This document shows positions 1-12,400 of a stretch of DNA of 64,000 bases, piece after piece; position 1 is the first letter of the stretch, and each line of letters starts with the position of its first letter. This DNA comes from Polytrichum commune. Its lineage: Eukaryota > Streptophyta > Polytrichopsida > Polytrichales > Polytrichaceae. The position numbers and the translations under genes were made by a program. The stretch lies in NCBI GenBank assembly GCA_950295325.1, contig OX485804.1, positions 63,828,533 to 63,892,532 of the forward strand, read 5' to 3'. The notes under the pieces were generated by a model. The model saw nothing but the letters and a program-made list of their open reading frames with translations. It made no database searches and was not told the DNA's origin.

Positions 1-5
1 CAACA

Positions 6-194
6 ATGTCTAATATTAAAAAAATCCTATCAACAGACGACACTGTATTTCGCAAGCAAAGTGATGGCATGGCAATTACTCCAGAGCAGCCGAAGTTCAA
101 GGGAAGGCGAATTCTATTGGAGCATCTTCAGCAACACCTTGTAGAATATGAGCGTGGAAAGGACTTAGAACTATGGGAAATACAGCGGTTTTGA
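6..194 (+). CDS. Unassigned ORF, 62 codons, possibly an exon fragment
   Basis: An open frame starts at an ATG five bases into the window and ends at TGA. The predicted peptide is hydrophilic and has a charged, helix-like C-terminal half (FKGRRILLEHLQQHLVEYER, roughly residues 31-50), which looks more protein-like than the surrounding frames. I do not recognise the family. No splice context or partner exon could be established, and the window edge cuts off anything upstream. It may be an exon of a gene lying to the left, a gene relic, or chance. Confidence 0.2.
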   Translation: MSNIKKILSTDDTVFRKQSDGMAITPEQPKFKGRRILLEHLQQHLVEYERGKDLELWEIQRF

Positions 195-677
195 TCTACA
201 GAATCACTTTTATGAGGTAGGCATGCAGCTATACAATATATGCTCACTTCAAAATTCGTAACCAGACATGCAAAGTAGGTAAATATAAGGCAAATAGAGC
301 ATTGGAGGTGAACAAGATATGTTGTATACTTACAATCTGCTCAAATTGCTTATAACCTGGATTGCATGTACTATATGTTATAGGTTCCACATTTATGAAG
401 AACAATAAAACTTGTCGACTGGAGGATATTTGAATGCTGTTGGGGTCAGTTTGAATTCAAAGATGACACCCTATCTCAATTTTGAAGCTCATAATTTTTT
501 GGGGTTATCACCTTCTTCATGAGGGATGTTGTTTGCTGCAAGTTCGTCAATAAGTTGTATGTGATACTTGGGATGGGATACTCAAATTCATTCTCAAAAT
601 GTATACCCCTTGTATATTTCTGCTTGCAAGAGGATGCATTCGACAGCACTATAATTAGAGATAGACAGATGCCATCC
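195..677. other. AT-rich stretch without a recognised gene
   Basis: I see no protein-like frame or structured repeat here. Short open frames on the minus strand run into the downstream microsatellite and are low complexity. Confidence 0.5.
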
Positions 678-833
678 ATATATATATAGACATATAGACA
701 TATAGATATATATAGACATATAGACATATAGATATAGATATAGATATAGATATATGTATATAAATAGATATAGATATATAGATATAGACATATATAGATA
801 TATCTGTGTTGTGTGTGTGTGCGCGTGCGCGCG
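678..833. repeat. Compound microsatellite (ATAGAT/ATAGAC then GT/GC)
   Basis: Positions 678-806 are an imperfect array of TATAGA/CATATAGA units. It is followed by a GT tract that changes to GC/GT near 818-833. Minus-strand ORFs rich in Tyr, Ile and Leu here are translated microsatellite. Confidence 0.9.
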
Positions 834-1101
834 CAGAGGGATTATTTTGATAAAGTGAACATTACAGTGTAGAAGAAATTATACTATCCCTTTATGTAAT
901 AGGAAAGCCTTCTCTAGAGGACTTTTCTAGAAGTGGTTTAGTATGAGAACAAAAACCTGAGGACAAAACCTGAAATCTAGAAATATCCAATGAGATTACT
1001 TTTGCTTACATATATGCCATTCTCTTCCATGACTTGGATACAACAACCTTGCATATGTCGAAGATCTGTTGACAGTTTATTATTAAAAATAGATAGACAG
1101 T

Positions 1102-1455
1102 CTAGATTCGCCCGACAGTTCCAAACCTAGGTTCGGAGATAGTGCAATCAAGATTTAGTTTGATGGTGTGTGCAAAGTGGGCATCGAGTCTGTAGAGAAT
1201 TTCATCTCCAATTTTGTCTGAGGCTGTGCTTGTGGATTCAGAGTCGAGTTCCTCACCTCTGCAATTAAAAAATGTGTAGATTCGGTCATCCTCTGAAACA
1301 ATGAGAGTGGCTACTTGGCTGGACTGATTGTCTGGGTTATAATTTATGAGAGTAATCTGGTGTGTTGATGGATTTCTCTTCGTATCAAGTAAATCAGAAA
1401 TGAAAGTTATCAATCTTTGAATGTCAATCCAAGTGGATGTTTGAATAGGGAACAC
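1102..1455 (-). CDS. Unassigned protein-like ORF, about 117 codons or more
   Basis: The minus-strand frame is open from just downstream of a TAA near 1485 to a stop at 1102-1104. It has no ATG; the first candidate start is GTG at 1455, so it is more likely an internal or terminal exon, or a relic. The composition looks genuinely protein-like: an amphipathic start (WIDIQRLITFISDLLDTK), then polar and acidic stretches, ending in EPRFGTVGRI. I do not recognise the family. No convincing acceptor was found immediately upstream, which favours a gene fragment over an intact exon. Confidence 0.25.
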   Translation of the reverse strand: MFPIQTSTWIDIQRLITFISDLLDTKRNPSTHQITLINYNPDNQSSQVATLIVSEDDRIYTFFNCRGEELDSESTSTASDKIGDEILYRLDAHFAHTIKLNLDCTISEPRFGTVGRI

Positions 1456-1692
1456 GACATCACCATATAATTTGCATATGTTTTAGAAATTTATTTGTGT
1501 AGTTATCCTGAAAAGACGATTGAGATGATCACCTTCTGAGGCCAACATGGCCAGTGGTGAACTTCTCACCAGATAAATTGTGTGATGGTGCTTGGATCAA
1601 AATCCACACCCAGTTGATAAGGCCTGTTGAAATATTCTGTCATTATTTTTTCTCGAATTGTCCACTTTTTGCCATTACATCCAGGATGTCAT

Positions 1693-2000
1693 AGGTTTTT
1701 ATTCCGATTCTTCCTAAAGACCTATTATTCTTTGGGTCCCACATAAAGGTCAATGCATACTTTTACGCTGAAAACTTTGCCACATTTCTCAAAGGTGAAA
1801 TGCCTGATTCGGACACCACGTACTTGAAAAAGAATGCAAATGATATGATGCTACAGAACATACTGATTGATTCAGACAAGACCTCAATGTTCAAGTTAAG
1901 ATTATCTGCTTTGGATAGGGAGGTGGGGTTATATAACCGGTTTAGATTGCAAAAGAATTATGACTTTCATTCATCATATCTAAACCATACGACCTATTGA
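1693..2000 (+). CDS. Unassigned exon-like open frame, about 102 codons
   Basis: A pyrimidine-containing tract ending in CATAG at about 1692 is followed by a frame that stays open to TGA at 1998-2000. It reads VFIPILPKDLLFFGSHIK, continues through YAENFATFLKGEMPDSDTTY, and includes the internal ATG at 1800. The TAG just before the frame could be a 3' splice site. The peptide looks like coding sequence but I cannot name a family. It lies on the opposite strand from the 1102-1455 frame, so the two do not form one gene. It could be an exon of a decayed gene. Confidence 0.25.
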
Positions 2001-2115
2001 AATTCTGGAACTCATTGATCAATCGCATTATTCTCCTTATGGATTTGACAATTTAAAAATAAGAGTTATTTGAAGATTTCTAAGCACTTTACATTAAGGG
2101 TCTCCAGCAATAAGT

Positions 2116-2324
2116 GGGGAGAACCGACAGCTAGTTACATATGAACCGGTTGAGTTTGAGAAATAACTAGTTGAAGTCCAAGACTCCAAGAAATTACCGA
2201 TCATTTTAGAGGAATCTATGGAATATACCCCCAAATTAATAAAGAAAAACCAAAATATCACAACATGTAACTGGTTGGACTTGGGAACACTAGGATTTTG
2301 GCTGATTATGCCCAAAAATCTCCC
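2116..2324 (-). repeat. R3 dispersed repeat copy
   Basis: This is the reverse complement of the unit at 32744-32957, 44509-44683 and 54797-55004. Shared landmarks are GGGGAGAACCGAC at one end, CCCAAAAATCTCCC at the other, and internal AACCGGTTGAGTTTGAGAAA. The short inverted ends (GGGGAGA) suggest a MITE-like element. Class is not determined. Confidence 0.7.
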
Positions 2325-2702
2325 TGGAGACTGGTTTGAAGTGCTCAAAGTGTCCATTACAGATGCTTCTAACTTGTGGATCTGACACTTCTTTCACTTC
2401 AGTGTTTCATGTTTAAAGTCTTCAACTTCCTGTAAGCACTCCCTGTAAGCACTCCTTGCTTTTGTTATGAGAACAATAGCTTTATAATTTCACGTGAGTA
2501 GTTGAAGGAAGGCTATATATATATATAAAATTTATTTTGCAGGAGTTTTGATTCCTTGTACAAATTTTTCAATCTGTGTAATATTTATGTCAGGATGAGT
2601 TGGCAGAGTCCACTGCCAGCAGAATTTGATCTGCTTGGCTTGCAAGTGGTCGTCACTTATTCTCTTCCCTGTAAGTAGTGAATCTATTTAGGGATCACTG
2701 CT

Positions 2703-3390
2703 CTTGTTTCTTCTTCTTACAACCACCTCTGCAGTTGCATGTCTACAATATTGCATTATTCTTGACATAATGAATATTTCCACCAGGAAGCTGCAGTAAA
2801 CCTGAGAAACTCTTCCAAAGGGTGGTGGTCATGGGCTATGTATCCAAGGTCAACTTAGTCCTATTCATCATCATTTACTATAATGTTAAAACCACTGACG
2901 ATGCTCCTACCCATTACTCAAGAGTCCTCTTCGAAGTGTTTGAACTTCGTAGGCTCACTCTTGCAAGCTTGCACATGATGCCATACCAGCACCAGCAAAT
3001 TAGTATTCACCAGCTTGGAATTAAGAGGAAGTACAGAAAACATCTTGTTTCTTCGTCTAACAACCACCTCTGTTTGTTTGTCTAGAATTTTTACACGGTT
3101 TCCATCAGGAACGATATGCCATAGTGGTGGCCTATGCAAGGTCAACTTAGCCCTTTCATGATTTGCTATTAGGTTAGTATATACCAGAAGCCAGATTTCA
3201 ATTTTCTTGGTTGAGAAGTAGAATTCGAAGCTAGTAGCCTGTTACTCACTCCTACCCATTACTCAAAGATTCCTCAACGGTGAAATGTTTGTATATGTGG
3301 TTGATGCTGTACTACCAGCACAGACAAGCAATAAATCCAGCAGCTTGGAAAGTTGCCGAGACATTGAAATTTGGGAGGAAATTTTTGCAC
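2703..3390. repeat. Diverged tandem duplication, period about 341 bp
   Basis: Two neighbouring copies share ordered blocks: the CAACCACCTCTG block near 2720 and 3060, AAGGTCAACTTAG near 2848 and 3139, and CTACCCATTACTCAA at 2909 and 3252. They are imperfect and contain indels. ORFs in this stretch are not conserved between the copies, which argues against coding. Confidence 0.75.
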
Positions 3391-4138
3391 GCGAATAAAT
3401 TATGTAAGTTTTGTCCCATGCCCCTGACCTCATCCATACAGCCAAGCGCTAAAGGGCATCTGGAGTCTGTGAGTCAACCCTATATATATATATACTTACT
3501 TCAAGGCGTACTTCCATCTACTTTTAAGTGCTCAGAGCCTGAACCGCCCCAAACTCAAAGTACATATTCTCAGCTTCCACAATCCCCCATAGAAAGTGAG
3601 GTGAGTACTTCTACTCTCCTTTAATTTCGTAAATCGATCGGGAAAGATTTTTCCTTCTCTCTTCGCCAACCCAACACTTGTCTGCATAGCTCACAGGTAG
3701 AGTGTACTCTGAGGAACTGGCCCAGAGATCTCTAACTAGTTACTTCCCTTTCTTCCTGAGTCAGCTCAGGCCAGGGCCAGCGAGCCTTCTTGCGATGAGA
3801 ATTTTTCTGCTTTTGGTGGAGAAATAATTGTGGACATGTGGAGATGTGGACACAGATGTATACACATGGAATTGTAGGGCTAACTTGAGCAGCGTACTCA
3901 TTCTTGATCTCTGATGAAGAAATCATGTGACTCTTTGGATCCTGGTCTGCTTAACACTGTCATAAACGCTACATGTGGGTTATGGATTATAGGTACATAC
4001 TCGATATCGCTCATCCAAGTGGAGGGCACTTGATCCAACAACTCCCACATGCTAACTTTCTGTACTTACACACAGAAAACATTCCATCCATAACCTCTAG
4101 GCCAGTTTACGTCCACGAGTAGACCGGTTATGTATTTG

Positions 4139-4262
4139 ATAATGGCCATTGGGTAGACCCAAAGCAAGCGTTAGGTGGTCGTGAGCAGGGTCCACCGTGC
4201 AATGGCCATTGGGTGGACCCAACCAAGCGTTAGGTGGTCGTGAGCCAGGTCCACCGTGCAAT
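4139..4262. repeat. Two-copy tandem repeat of about 60 bp
   Basis: The block starting AATGGCCATTGGGT and ending GGTCCACCGTGC occurs twice in succession (4140-4199 and 4200-4259) with a few differences. A third start (AATGGCCAC) follows at 4260. Confidence 0.9.
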
Positions 4263-6310
4263 GGCCACTATCTAATGTTGTTCCATAGCAAAAAGGTCAT
4301 TTATTTTATCCACATCATTTAAGACTTTGTCGACAGTGTGGTGGAGTACCCTGTGACAATATTGACCGTAAGCTAGGTCCACCCTATATTGACCATTGTT
4401 TAATGTAAATTCCGTTGGGAAAAGCTTATGGTCGACAATAATTCGACCATATGACTATAATATTTGAGTGATCAAGTGGATATTGTGCTTCAATATGTGA
4501 TTCACCCCAAGAAACTTTGGGTGGAGGTCATGATCTCGTCTTGATGGTAATTAAGTAGTCCATATAAATTACTAAGCGCAAGAGTCTTGCTCCTTACTAA
4601 CGTGCTATCACACGGCATGAATGTCCAATCAATCGTAGTTCTCATCTTCTGTAAAAGCAATCACATCCTTTAGTGTTGTCACTTGTTGTACGTCATGCAC
4701 AGGTACCGATGCATAATATTATATATATACATAAACATAAATATGTGTATATTGGTAGAGCATATACTAGTAGAGATTCATCTAGAACAATGTGATTGAC
4801 CAACATTAAAGTTAATGTTTTGATGGTTACTTTGCCTCGTTTGTTTTCAACGTATAGGTACGCTCTTGAAAGATGAATCTACGAAAATGTACCGTGTGGT
4901 GGTGGGTGTGACCCCTCCCTCAGCTGGGGATTAAAGGGGAGATATTTGAACTCAGCTGTGGGACCCTAAACCCCTCTTGTTCTTGTTGATGTAAGTTCTC
5001 AAACTTTCTAGTTTCTGCAGTCTGATGGTAGTGGTACTCATCTCGTTGGACGTGCAATATCGGGTCATGTACATGGTTGATTAGTGGAAAAAACAAAACA
5101 CAAAAAATACATGGCCACAACAAAGCATGATGCTTCATTCGACTCATGCAGTACATGAGTACTCGCTAGATCATATATAACTGTGGATGCAACCAAGTGC
5201 GGTTTTAATTTGGAGCGTCAGAATATCTTAACCGCCCATCAAATCCCCACAGAGAGAGAGAGAGAGAGAGAGTTCCAATATGTAAAATGTTAAATTTATT
5301 ATGGACTACACTCACAGTTGTAAGTTTCATGCATCAAGTGTCATGTGAAGCGTCGGATCTTGGAGCAAATCAACTGATTGACATTGCCTATCTAGCAGCA
5401 GATCAGACTTACCCTTGGCAGTAATTACAGTAATTAACTCCAACTATGTAGTAGCTAGTGCTGTGGTTAAACTTAGAATCTGCTATCAGTTAGAATCTGC
5501 GAGGTAGAAATGATATTTAATTTCACTGTGATTCCAGAGTGACAGTATTGCTGCTGTATGTATAAGTAGTACGACATGATTTGCAGCTGCAGGATGTTTC
5601 GGAGCTCACACTAGTACTGAGCCTAACTGCAATTAAAGTGTTCCAGATTTCATCTGCTTGCGTAGAGGATTCAATTCACCAACTTGGTTGCAGATGCCGC
5701 GCGCAGTCAGGTTGCAGGACTACTTCTGGACGTATTGAATATGGGTAACATCAAGAAGAAGTTGAGTTAACGAGAGGTAGGTCGGTGACTGACTCATGAT
5801 CTGAACAAAGGCGTGAGTACAGATCATATTCAGCTGCAGGTGGTACTACTCTGACGAAGATAAGTTTATATATAAAAATCGATGAAGTGAGGGTTTGGGG
5901 TAGAATGCAAGTCTCATCAATATTATGAATGTATAATCCTGATCAGTGTGCACAAAGATCGTCATTACGAGGCCCCTGTAATTCCATGGCACAGCTCATA
6001 CCGCGGTTATATGGTCTCGAAGTTGATGTGGAGCCTGCGGCATCAGCCCAGGACTAGCTACCACTTTTAATTTGTTCCTGGCAGGGAGTTGACAGTCCGA
6101 GGCATTTCATGAATCTTTGGGACGAGACTCGACTACTCCAGAACAATATATACACTTATATGAGCAGATTGGTGGTTACCAAAGAGCTAGCGAGGGTTAA
6201 GTTTAATGCTTGACATCTGTACAGGCTAAAGGAGGAGAGAGAGGTTACGAGCCTTACAAATACAGCGGCAGGAATTGCAGATAGTGCCCAGATCAGACTT
6301 TTGTTTGGCC
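4263..6310. other. Intergenic stretch upstream of the GRDP gene
   Basis: I see no gene I can support. The stretch holds a GA microsatellite at about 5250-5272. The region next to the gene (5700-6310) is more GC-balanced and non-repetitive, as expected for promoter and upstream sequence. Confidence 0.5.
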
Positions 6311-6324
6311 TTTGTTTGGTGATC

Positions 6325-6334
6325 TGTATATAAA
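6325..6334 (+). promoter_or_regulatory. Probable TATA box of the GRDP gene
   Basis: TGTATATAAAG lies about 110 bp upstream of the start codon at 6443. This spacing suits a plant core promoter with a 5' leader of roughly 80 bases. The call rests on motif and position only. Confidence 0.5.
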
Positions 6335-6442
6335 GTGGTGGGAATTACGAAAGGATATGCGTTAAGGCGGATGTGAAGACTCGCGGGAGACAAGGTTTGG
6401 GGTACCGACCAAAGTTTCAATTTTTCGCATTCGGATTTCGGA

Positions 6443-9400
6443 ATGGAGGCGTTAGATGATCCGAAGGCAGCTGCTGATGCCGCCAAGGTCTTGAAAAAAA
6501 ATTTCCAGGCGGAGGTGACGCTGCGAAAGGAAATTTTGTCATACCACGAAGAGGAGCTGAAAAGGGCTCAAACGATCCAGATTTCGGTCGACCTCGTGTT
6601 GGCGGCGAAGCGTCAGTTAGGGTTTCTGCGGACGATCGACAGCATCACGACCTTGCACCGAGGCCCGGCAGTGCCTCATGCCATTCAAAGGTTGGTTAGA
6701 TCTTCACCGCCCAAACCTTAACTGCTCAAGAATGATGTAACAACTTCGCTTTAGGCTGCAAAAATTAATTAGTAGCTAGTTTCTGACTGCAGCTGAAAAT
6801 CTTCAAATTAAGCTCTGAGGACAGGCCAGCTTCTCCAGAAAATCACTGAGGGGATTCTGGATGAATCAAGAAAAAACATTTCTTCTCTCCAAGCCTGCGG
6901 CGGTACACAAAATAAATTGATAACATTCGACTGCTCTTGATCTATCTAGCCTCCCGTAAACTACCTCCTGAGGACAGCAAACTTCTTGATGAGTAGTGTC
7001 AAAATTGTCAGAATCTCACATGACTGACGTCAGTGGTGATCGCCGATGTTCATATCCTCAGACACACATCTCGCAGCTTGATTAATCCATCAGCAGACGC
7101 AACATGGTTTGACTTTGAATGAAGCATGTGGAATCCGGAGTTTTTAATCGACGAGACCAAGCATATATAAGTCATTTCTTAAGCCGGTCGATTGTCCGGG
7201 ACTGTATCTAACATGGAACCATCAGAGTAAATTGAGTATTTAATCAATCTTGGGACGGTGAAACCTTCGGAGATGAATTGGCAGACAGGCTTGTACTTTG
7301 GTGTGCAAGCGCGCCATGCAATGATCTAGCATCTATTTGAGATCTGTATACATCTGACCGAACAAAAAAAATCCATATTTTAGATTTCTACTTGTACTCG
7401 ACGAGTAGATGAATTTTCTTACAGAATTTCGTGTACAAATTTTGTGTTGAGGATGATGATGATGAATTAAACGTGTCTCTCACATTCAACACTTTTCCAT
7501 AACTATCCCAGGTACAACAACTGCTGGATGCCAATAGCGGCGGAGGTTGCAGATCATCAGCTCGCCGATCACAGTAGCACTGCTTTGCTTCCTCCCCTGG
7601 ACGTTCAGTGGGTGTGGCATTGCCATTGTCTAAGCCCGGTGAGAAATGGCGCACAAAATTTTCCATTCCAGAGCTCCATCCCATGCATCGATCGGAAGCA
7701 CAGTCTGCAAATACTACGTAGCTGTGTACAGATAAAGGAAGGGTCTCGGAGGTAATATAACTGGATGCTGTACGTAGTAGGTGGGATTTTTGATAATATA
7801 ATTTGGTGATGACCTCAATTCATCTCCATTCTGACGAGATCCTCTTCATGTCTTACATCATCGTGATCGACATCAATTTTCTCCCTGGCAGATGGCGTAC
7901 AGGAAGTTCTGTGAATCCAAGTTCGGAAAGGTGATCAACTATCCCATCCTTCCTGACACGGAGAGTGAAGATAAAGCACGGAATGCATGCAAACGCATTT
8001 GGTGTGAACGATACAAGGATGAGCCTTTCGACATATTAGCGAACCTGGTTAGGGCTGATTCAAACCTCAACTCTGCAGCAGCAACAGAAGTTGATGATCC
8101 AGATCAGGTGTCCCCGGTAAAGGGGTTTTGGAAACAGGAGCTGGATGAGCTCGTCTCCATCATTGCGAGGCAGAGTTCTTTCTATTACCAGGTAAGTGAT
8201 CCATTAGGGCGCCAAACTCAAAACGATCCAGCAAACGCCCCGTGCAATATCCGGTGTAGCTCAGGACTTGTATCTGGAACGGTGTATTTAGAAGCAGAGA
8301 CACAATCGATCATAACATTCTTAAGGTTTGGAAGGATGCTTTTTTTCTTTTTCTTTTTTTTTCCTTCTATTCTAGGTTCAAGAATAATTTTTCAAGATGT
8401 TTATTCAACGTGCTGATTGATCAAATGCACGCATGAATGCCGAGGATAGTCAAGCTGTGGCAACTTCTCATGTGCAGACGCTATAGCTAATTAATGTCAT
8501 TTTTCGGGCATGGAGCCTTAATCTCTAATCTACCAACATTCATATAAACGACCAGTAAAAACACTTAGGTTGCAATCGGTGTATATCAGAACTGTATACC
8601 TAATCTGGAACAGTTATTTAGATGCAGCCAATACAGTTGATCATTGTGACATTTTAAAGCTTTGGAAGGGCGCCTTCTTTCTGTCCGAGAATAAAATTTC
8701 CAAGAATACTCAACGTGCTTGATTGCACGCATGAAGGCCGAGCATAGTCAAGAATAGTCTCATGTTTCGCCACCAATCTCACTGTTCGGACATGAAGCAT
8801 TCTCCTATCTACCAACATTCAATGGAAGAGGTGCGTCGGCCCTAAATGTAATCATTCTTAGGTCGTCCCATTGCCTATTAAGAATTATTCCATTTGCCCC
8901 GGAAGACTAGTACATAGGTCGGCTGCTCAAGAATGTTGTGATGAAATACATCGAACCATCCCAGAAATATACAACTAGGTCGTCTCGAAGAATTTCGAAC
9001 TTTCAAGCTGATGTTGATTGAGCAAGAAAATAAATGTGCTCCCAGGTGTCTCAGCCTTACATGTGGGAAGAAGCGTTCTTGCAAGCAGCGTTGGATCGAT
9101 ACAAGTGCTTCTTGCACATTGTTGGCAAGTCCAAGGGAGCCATCATGTGTGTGCCCACCTACGACATCGACCTTATATGGCACGCCCATCAGGTGACATT
9201 GATCACACATGGATCCCTGTCCCATGAAATATAATCGAACACTCATTAGCACTCTTATCTAACGTTGTAATTAATTCTCCCAGAATGTAATTTCACGTAC
9301 TGAGATAGAAGTAGGACATATATATAGATTGTTGTGAATTTCATTGTGATTTTGGGGGCTTTATGCAGGTGTCTCCAATTGCATATGCGAAAGATACGAT

Positions 9401-12400
9401 GACGCTGATGGGATCCGTGGTAGACCACGATGACAGCATGGAGAGAGGTCCGCACACCAAGCTTGGAGATGGGTTTGAGGACACAACTCGGCTATGGGAG
9501 AGCACTTTCGGCCAACCTTACGAAAGGGCGGGCTCCTTGTACCGAGGATCGAAGCCCGTGAATCTGCCTGCACCCCCGCACGATGACCACGACGGTGAAC
9601 AGATTGTGGAGTGGATCCCGGGAATTTTGTCCTCCGACTACCGTCTTTCCGATGTGAATGCCAAGTTTCCTTTGCTCGTTCCCAGGCGCATCGTGCAAGT
9701 GAGTGATCATGGTTCCCCTCACATTCGAACAGAAAATTCAAAGTGTTGTGATTTCCCCTCAAATTTGAACATGACATTCAATGCGTTGTGATGATTCCGC
9801 TCAAACTCATAAGGCTAGGATATCCATTGTGTTGTCATTTTCCCTCAATATCGAATTCCAGGAAGTTTATCGTGTTGTCATTTCCTCTCAAATTCGATCA
9901 GGAAATTCATGGTTTTGTTTCTCCTCACATTCGAACAGGAAAATAAAAGTGTTGTGATTTCCCTCAAATTCGAACATGAGATTTGTTGTGTCGTGGTGAT
10001 CAAACTCATTCGACCAGGATGTCCATTGTGTTGTCGTTTTCCCTCAATATCGATTTGCAGGAAGTTCATTGTGTTGTCATTTCCTCTCAAATGCGAGCAG
10101 GAGCTTCAATGTGTTTTGATTTCTTACAGCACGTTCTGGAAGAATATTCTTCACTGGAAATCTGTTGGAAGGAAGCTCCGTCACCTACGATTTCCAGTGC
10201 TGCTAACAGAGAATCGCCTAACCTGTCTCCTCTGTAATTGGTACTTGTCCATGGTTTCTGAAGTCTTCTGGAATTCTGATGTAACAATGACTGGGAATTA
10301 AATATGATGATCATGTGTAGGTATATGATGACCATACATCAAGAAGCATCGATATTCCAGGTTCCAGAGTAGTTTTTTCCAGAGTGTTATTCAGGAGTAG
10401 GTAATCTGATATAAAGGGAGTTGGTAATTCTGGCAGGTATGCATAATGATCAAAAGTGCGACCAATGTGGTCGCCGTAGCGAAGGAAAATCGTAAACTCT
10501 TTGTTCGCTTGCGAGCGCTGGAAGCTCACAAACTTCTCAAACTGGACACCCCGGTGGTGGCCTTCACCTCCGACCATCAATGGCAGAAGCTATGGCTCTT
10601 GCAATGCGAAGTGGCCACTGGCGGGGTGGTGCTGGAGCTGCGGTGCCGTGTGGCAGGATGTCTCGGGAACCGCACCAAGGTGATTGGATCGACAGTGCTC
10701 GCCTGGAACACTCTCCAAGAATCTCCCATGCTGTCGATCGACACACTCTTCACTCTGAAAGAGAAAGAAAAGGGAAGTAACCCTCTTCAGCTCCGACTTG
10801 GGGCGTCGATAACGCCTCCGGTGCAGGCGAGTTGTCTCCTCAAACGATTCTACCTATCCTGTTTCTCGCTGAATTTCAGTTCATCAATACCTTCGAAATT
10901 TTTAACTCAAAGGCCGCAAATTTTTCACTTCAAAGTACCGTGAGATAATGCAGTTCCATTCCACCATTGCATAAGGTTTAGAGCATTGAAGGTAGGATGG
11001 GAGGTCATTGATCCTAAAGTTCAATGACAACGATCTCTCCTACTCAAATTGATACAGCGAGAGGAACTTGAATTACATAGATTTGCTTAAACCTCTCCTT
11101 TGATTGAGGTGCCTGAAGTGGCTGCCGCTGAATTCCAAATCATCAACATCTCCTGAATCTGTTTGTCAGAGACCGCGCATTCATCACATCAAGGTTCAAG
11201 ATACCCTGCGAGAATGGAGTTTCACTGCATCATGATAGCATTAGGGTTAAATGCATTGGAAGGCTGGATCATTGTGAGGTCATTGATCCTAATACTTAGT
11301 GACGAGAATCTCTCCTACTCAATTTGAGATGTGAGGAAATTCTTGAATTACATAGGCTTGCTCTCCCCATGGTTTGCTCTAAATACTTACCTATTCTGTT
11401 CAGCAAAGACCAGGAGACTGTGCGAGGTTTTAATCGATTATCTGTACAAACAATGGTGGTTGGATTTCGTGCTGATGTTATGATGATGAAAATCTGAAGA
11501 GATGATTTGATGATGCCTTGAGGTTCATAATTTTTGATGATTTTTTTTGAATGTGTAGGGTCCGTACCTTCTTAAATCCGTGCCTGACCGAGTGACAGAT
11601 GACAATGGTGGAATGCTATCCAACCTGATTCTGCGTATGAACAGGTTCCAACCTCAGCGTGGGAGATGGATCACACGAACTGTGCTCAACCACATGGGCA
11701 GAGAATGCTTCGTGATTCGCGTCAGGTTGAATTCATGTGATCACCATCATCACAGTTATGACTTCTTCCAAGACAAATGTTGTGTAGTAGGAGGTGTAAG
11801 AATTTTCAGCTTTTGGATTTTAATTCGAATTTGATGTTGGTTTGTGCACACCAGGGTGGCGAAAGGAATCTGGAGGAAGAGTGGAGATAGACCAGAAGGT
11901 GTGGATTGGCACGAGCGTGTGATTGATGTATGTGAGGGTGGTTGGACATATGTGGCCGGTGCAACAGGTTATGCTCCGAGTAAGTTTCGATCTGTCTTCG
12001 AAATCCGAGCTGGCGTCCTTGAATCACATATCATCAATGATGTGTCGTCCCACATATAATTCTATCTTTCAATTGTTCTTGCAGGGCCGACGACCGTGGT
12101 CGTTTGATCGATGATGATCCTTTTCTAATTGTCGCTGCTGCTGCTGATTTGTTGACAGACAAAATTGTCGGAAGTGCAATTCCGTTTGCGGATGAGCTTG
12201 AGCATTACAAATTGAGCTGGCACCTGAGCAATGGCAGCACGCTGGTCATCTCCAGGCCCTTCCACGATGACCACGACTGGGAACAAAACCTTGAGTTCAC
12301 TCTCACTGGTTTCTCCACTAGCTTGGTAAGCTGGTGTCACGAGATTGCTTGAGACTTGCTTGAGAAATGGCTGATATCCACTCTAGGTTCCTCTGAAGTA

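Noticed and set aside
594-791. Tyr/Ile/Leu-rich minus-strand ORF
   Set aside because: Translated ATAGAT/ATAGAC microsatellite.
9714-10124. CRISPR-like array of spaced repeats
   Set aside because: The units are contiguous and diverged, without unique spacers, and lie in a plant intron.
10120-10237. Possible additional GRDP exon encoding HVLEEYSSLEICWKEAPS
   Set aside because: Including it would break the in-phase join of exon 5 (ends at 9698) to exon 6 (starts at 10437) and has no counterpart in the family.
9883-10301. Several overlapping ORFs of 70-130 codons
   Set aside because: They translate the intron 5 minisatellite in different frames. The peptides repeat with the DNA period.
12085-12158. 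Alternative start of GRDP exon 9 at 12085 (GCAG|GGCCGACG)
   Set aside because: It has a good acceptor motif, but with the strong GTAAGT donor at 11980 it shifts the frame into a stop. The AG at 12157-12158 restores frame and yields the conserved AP-x-KIVGSA junction.
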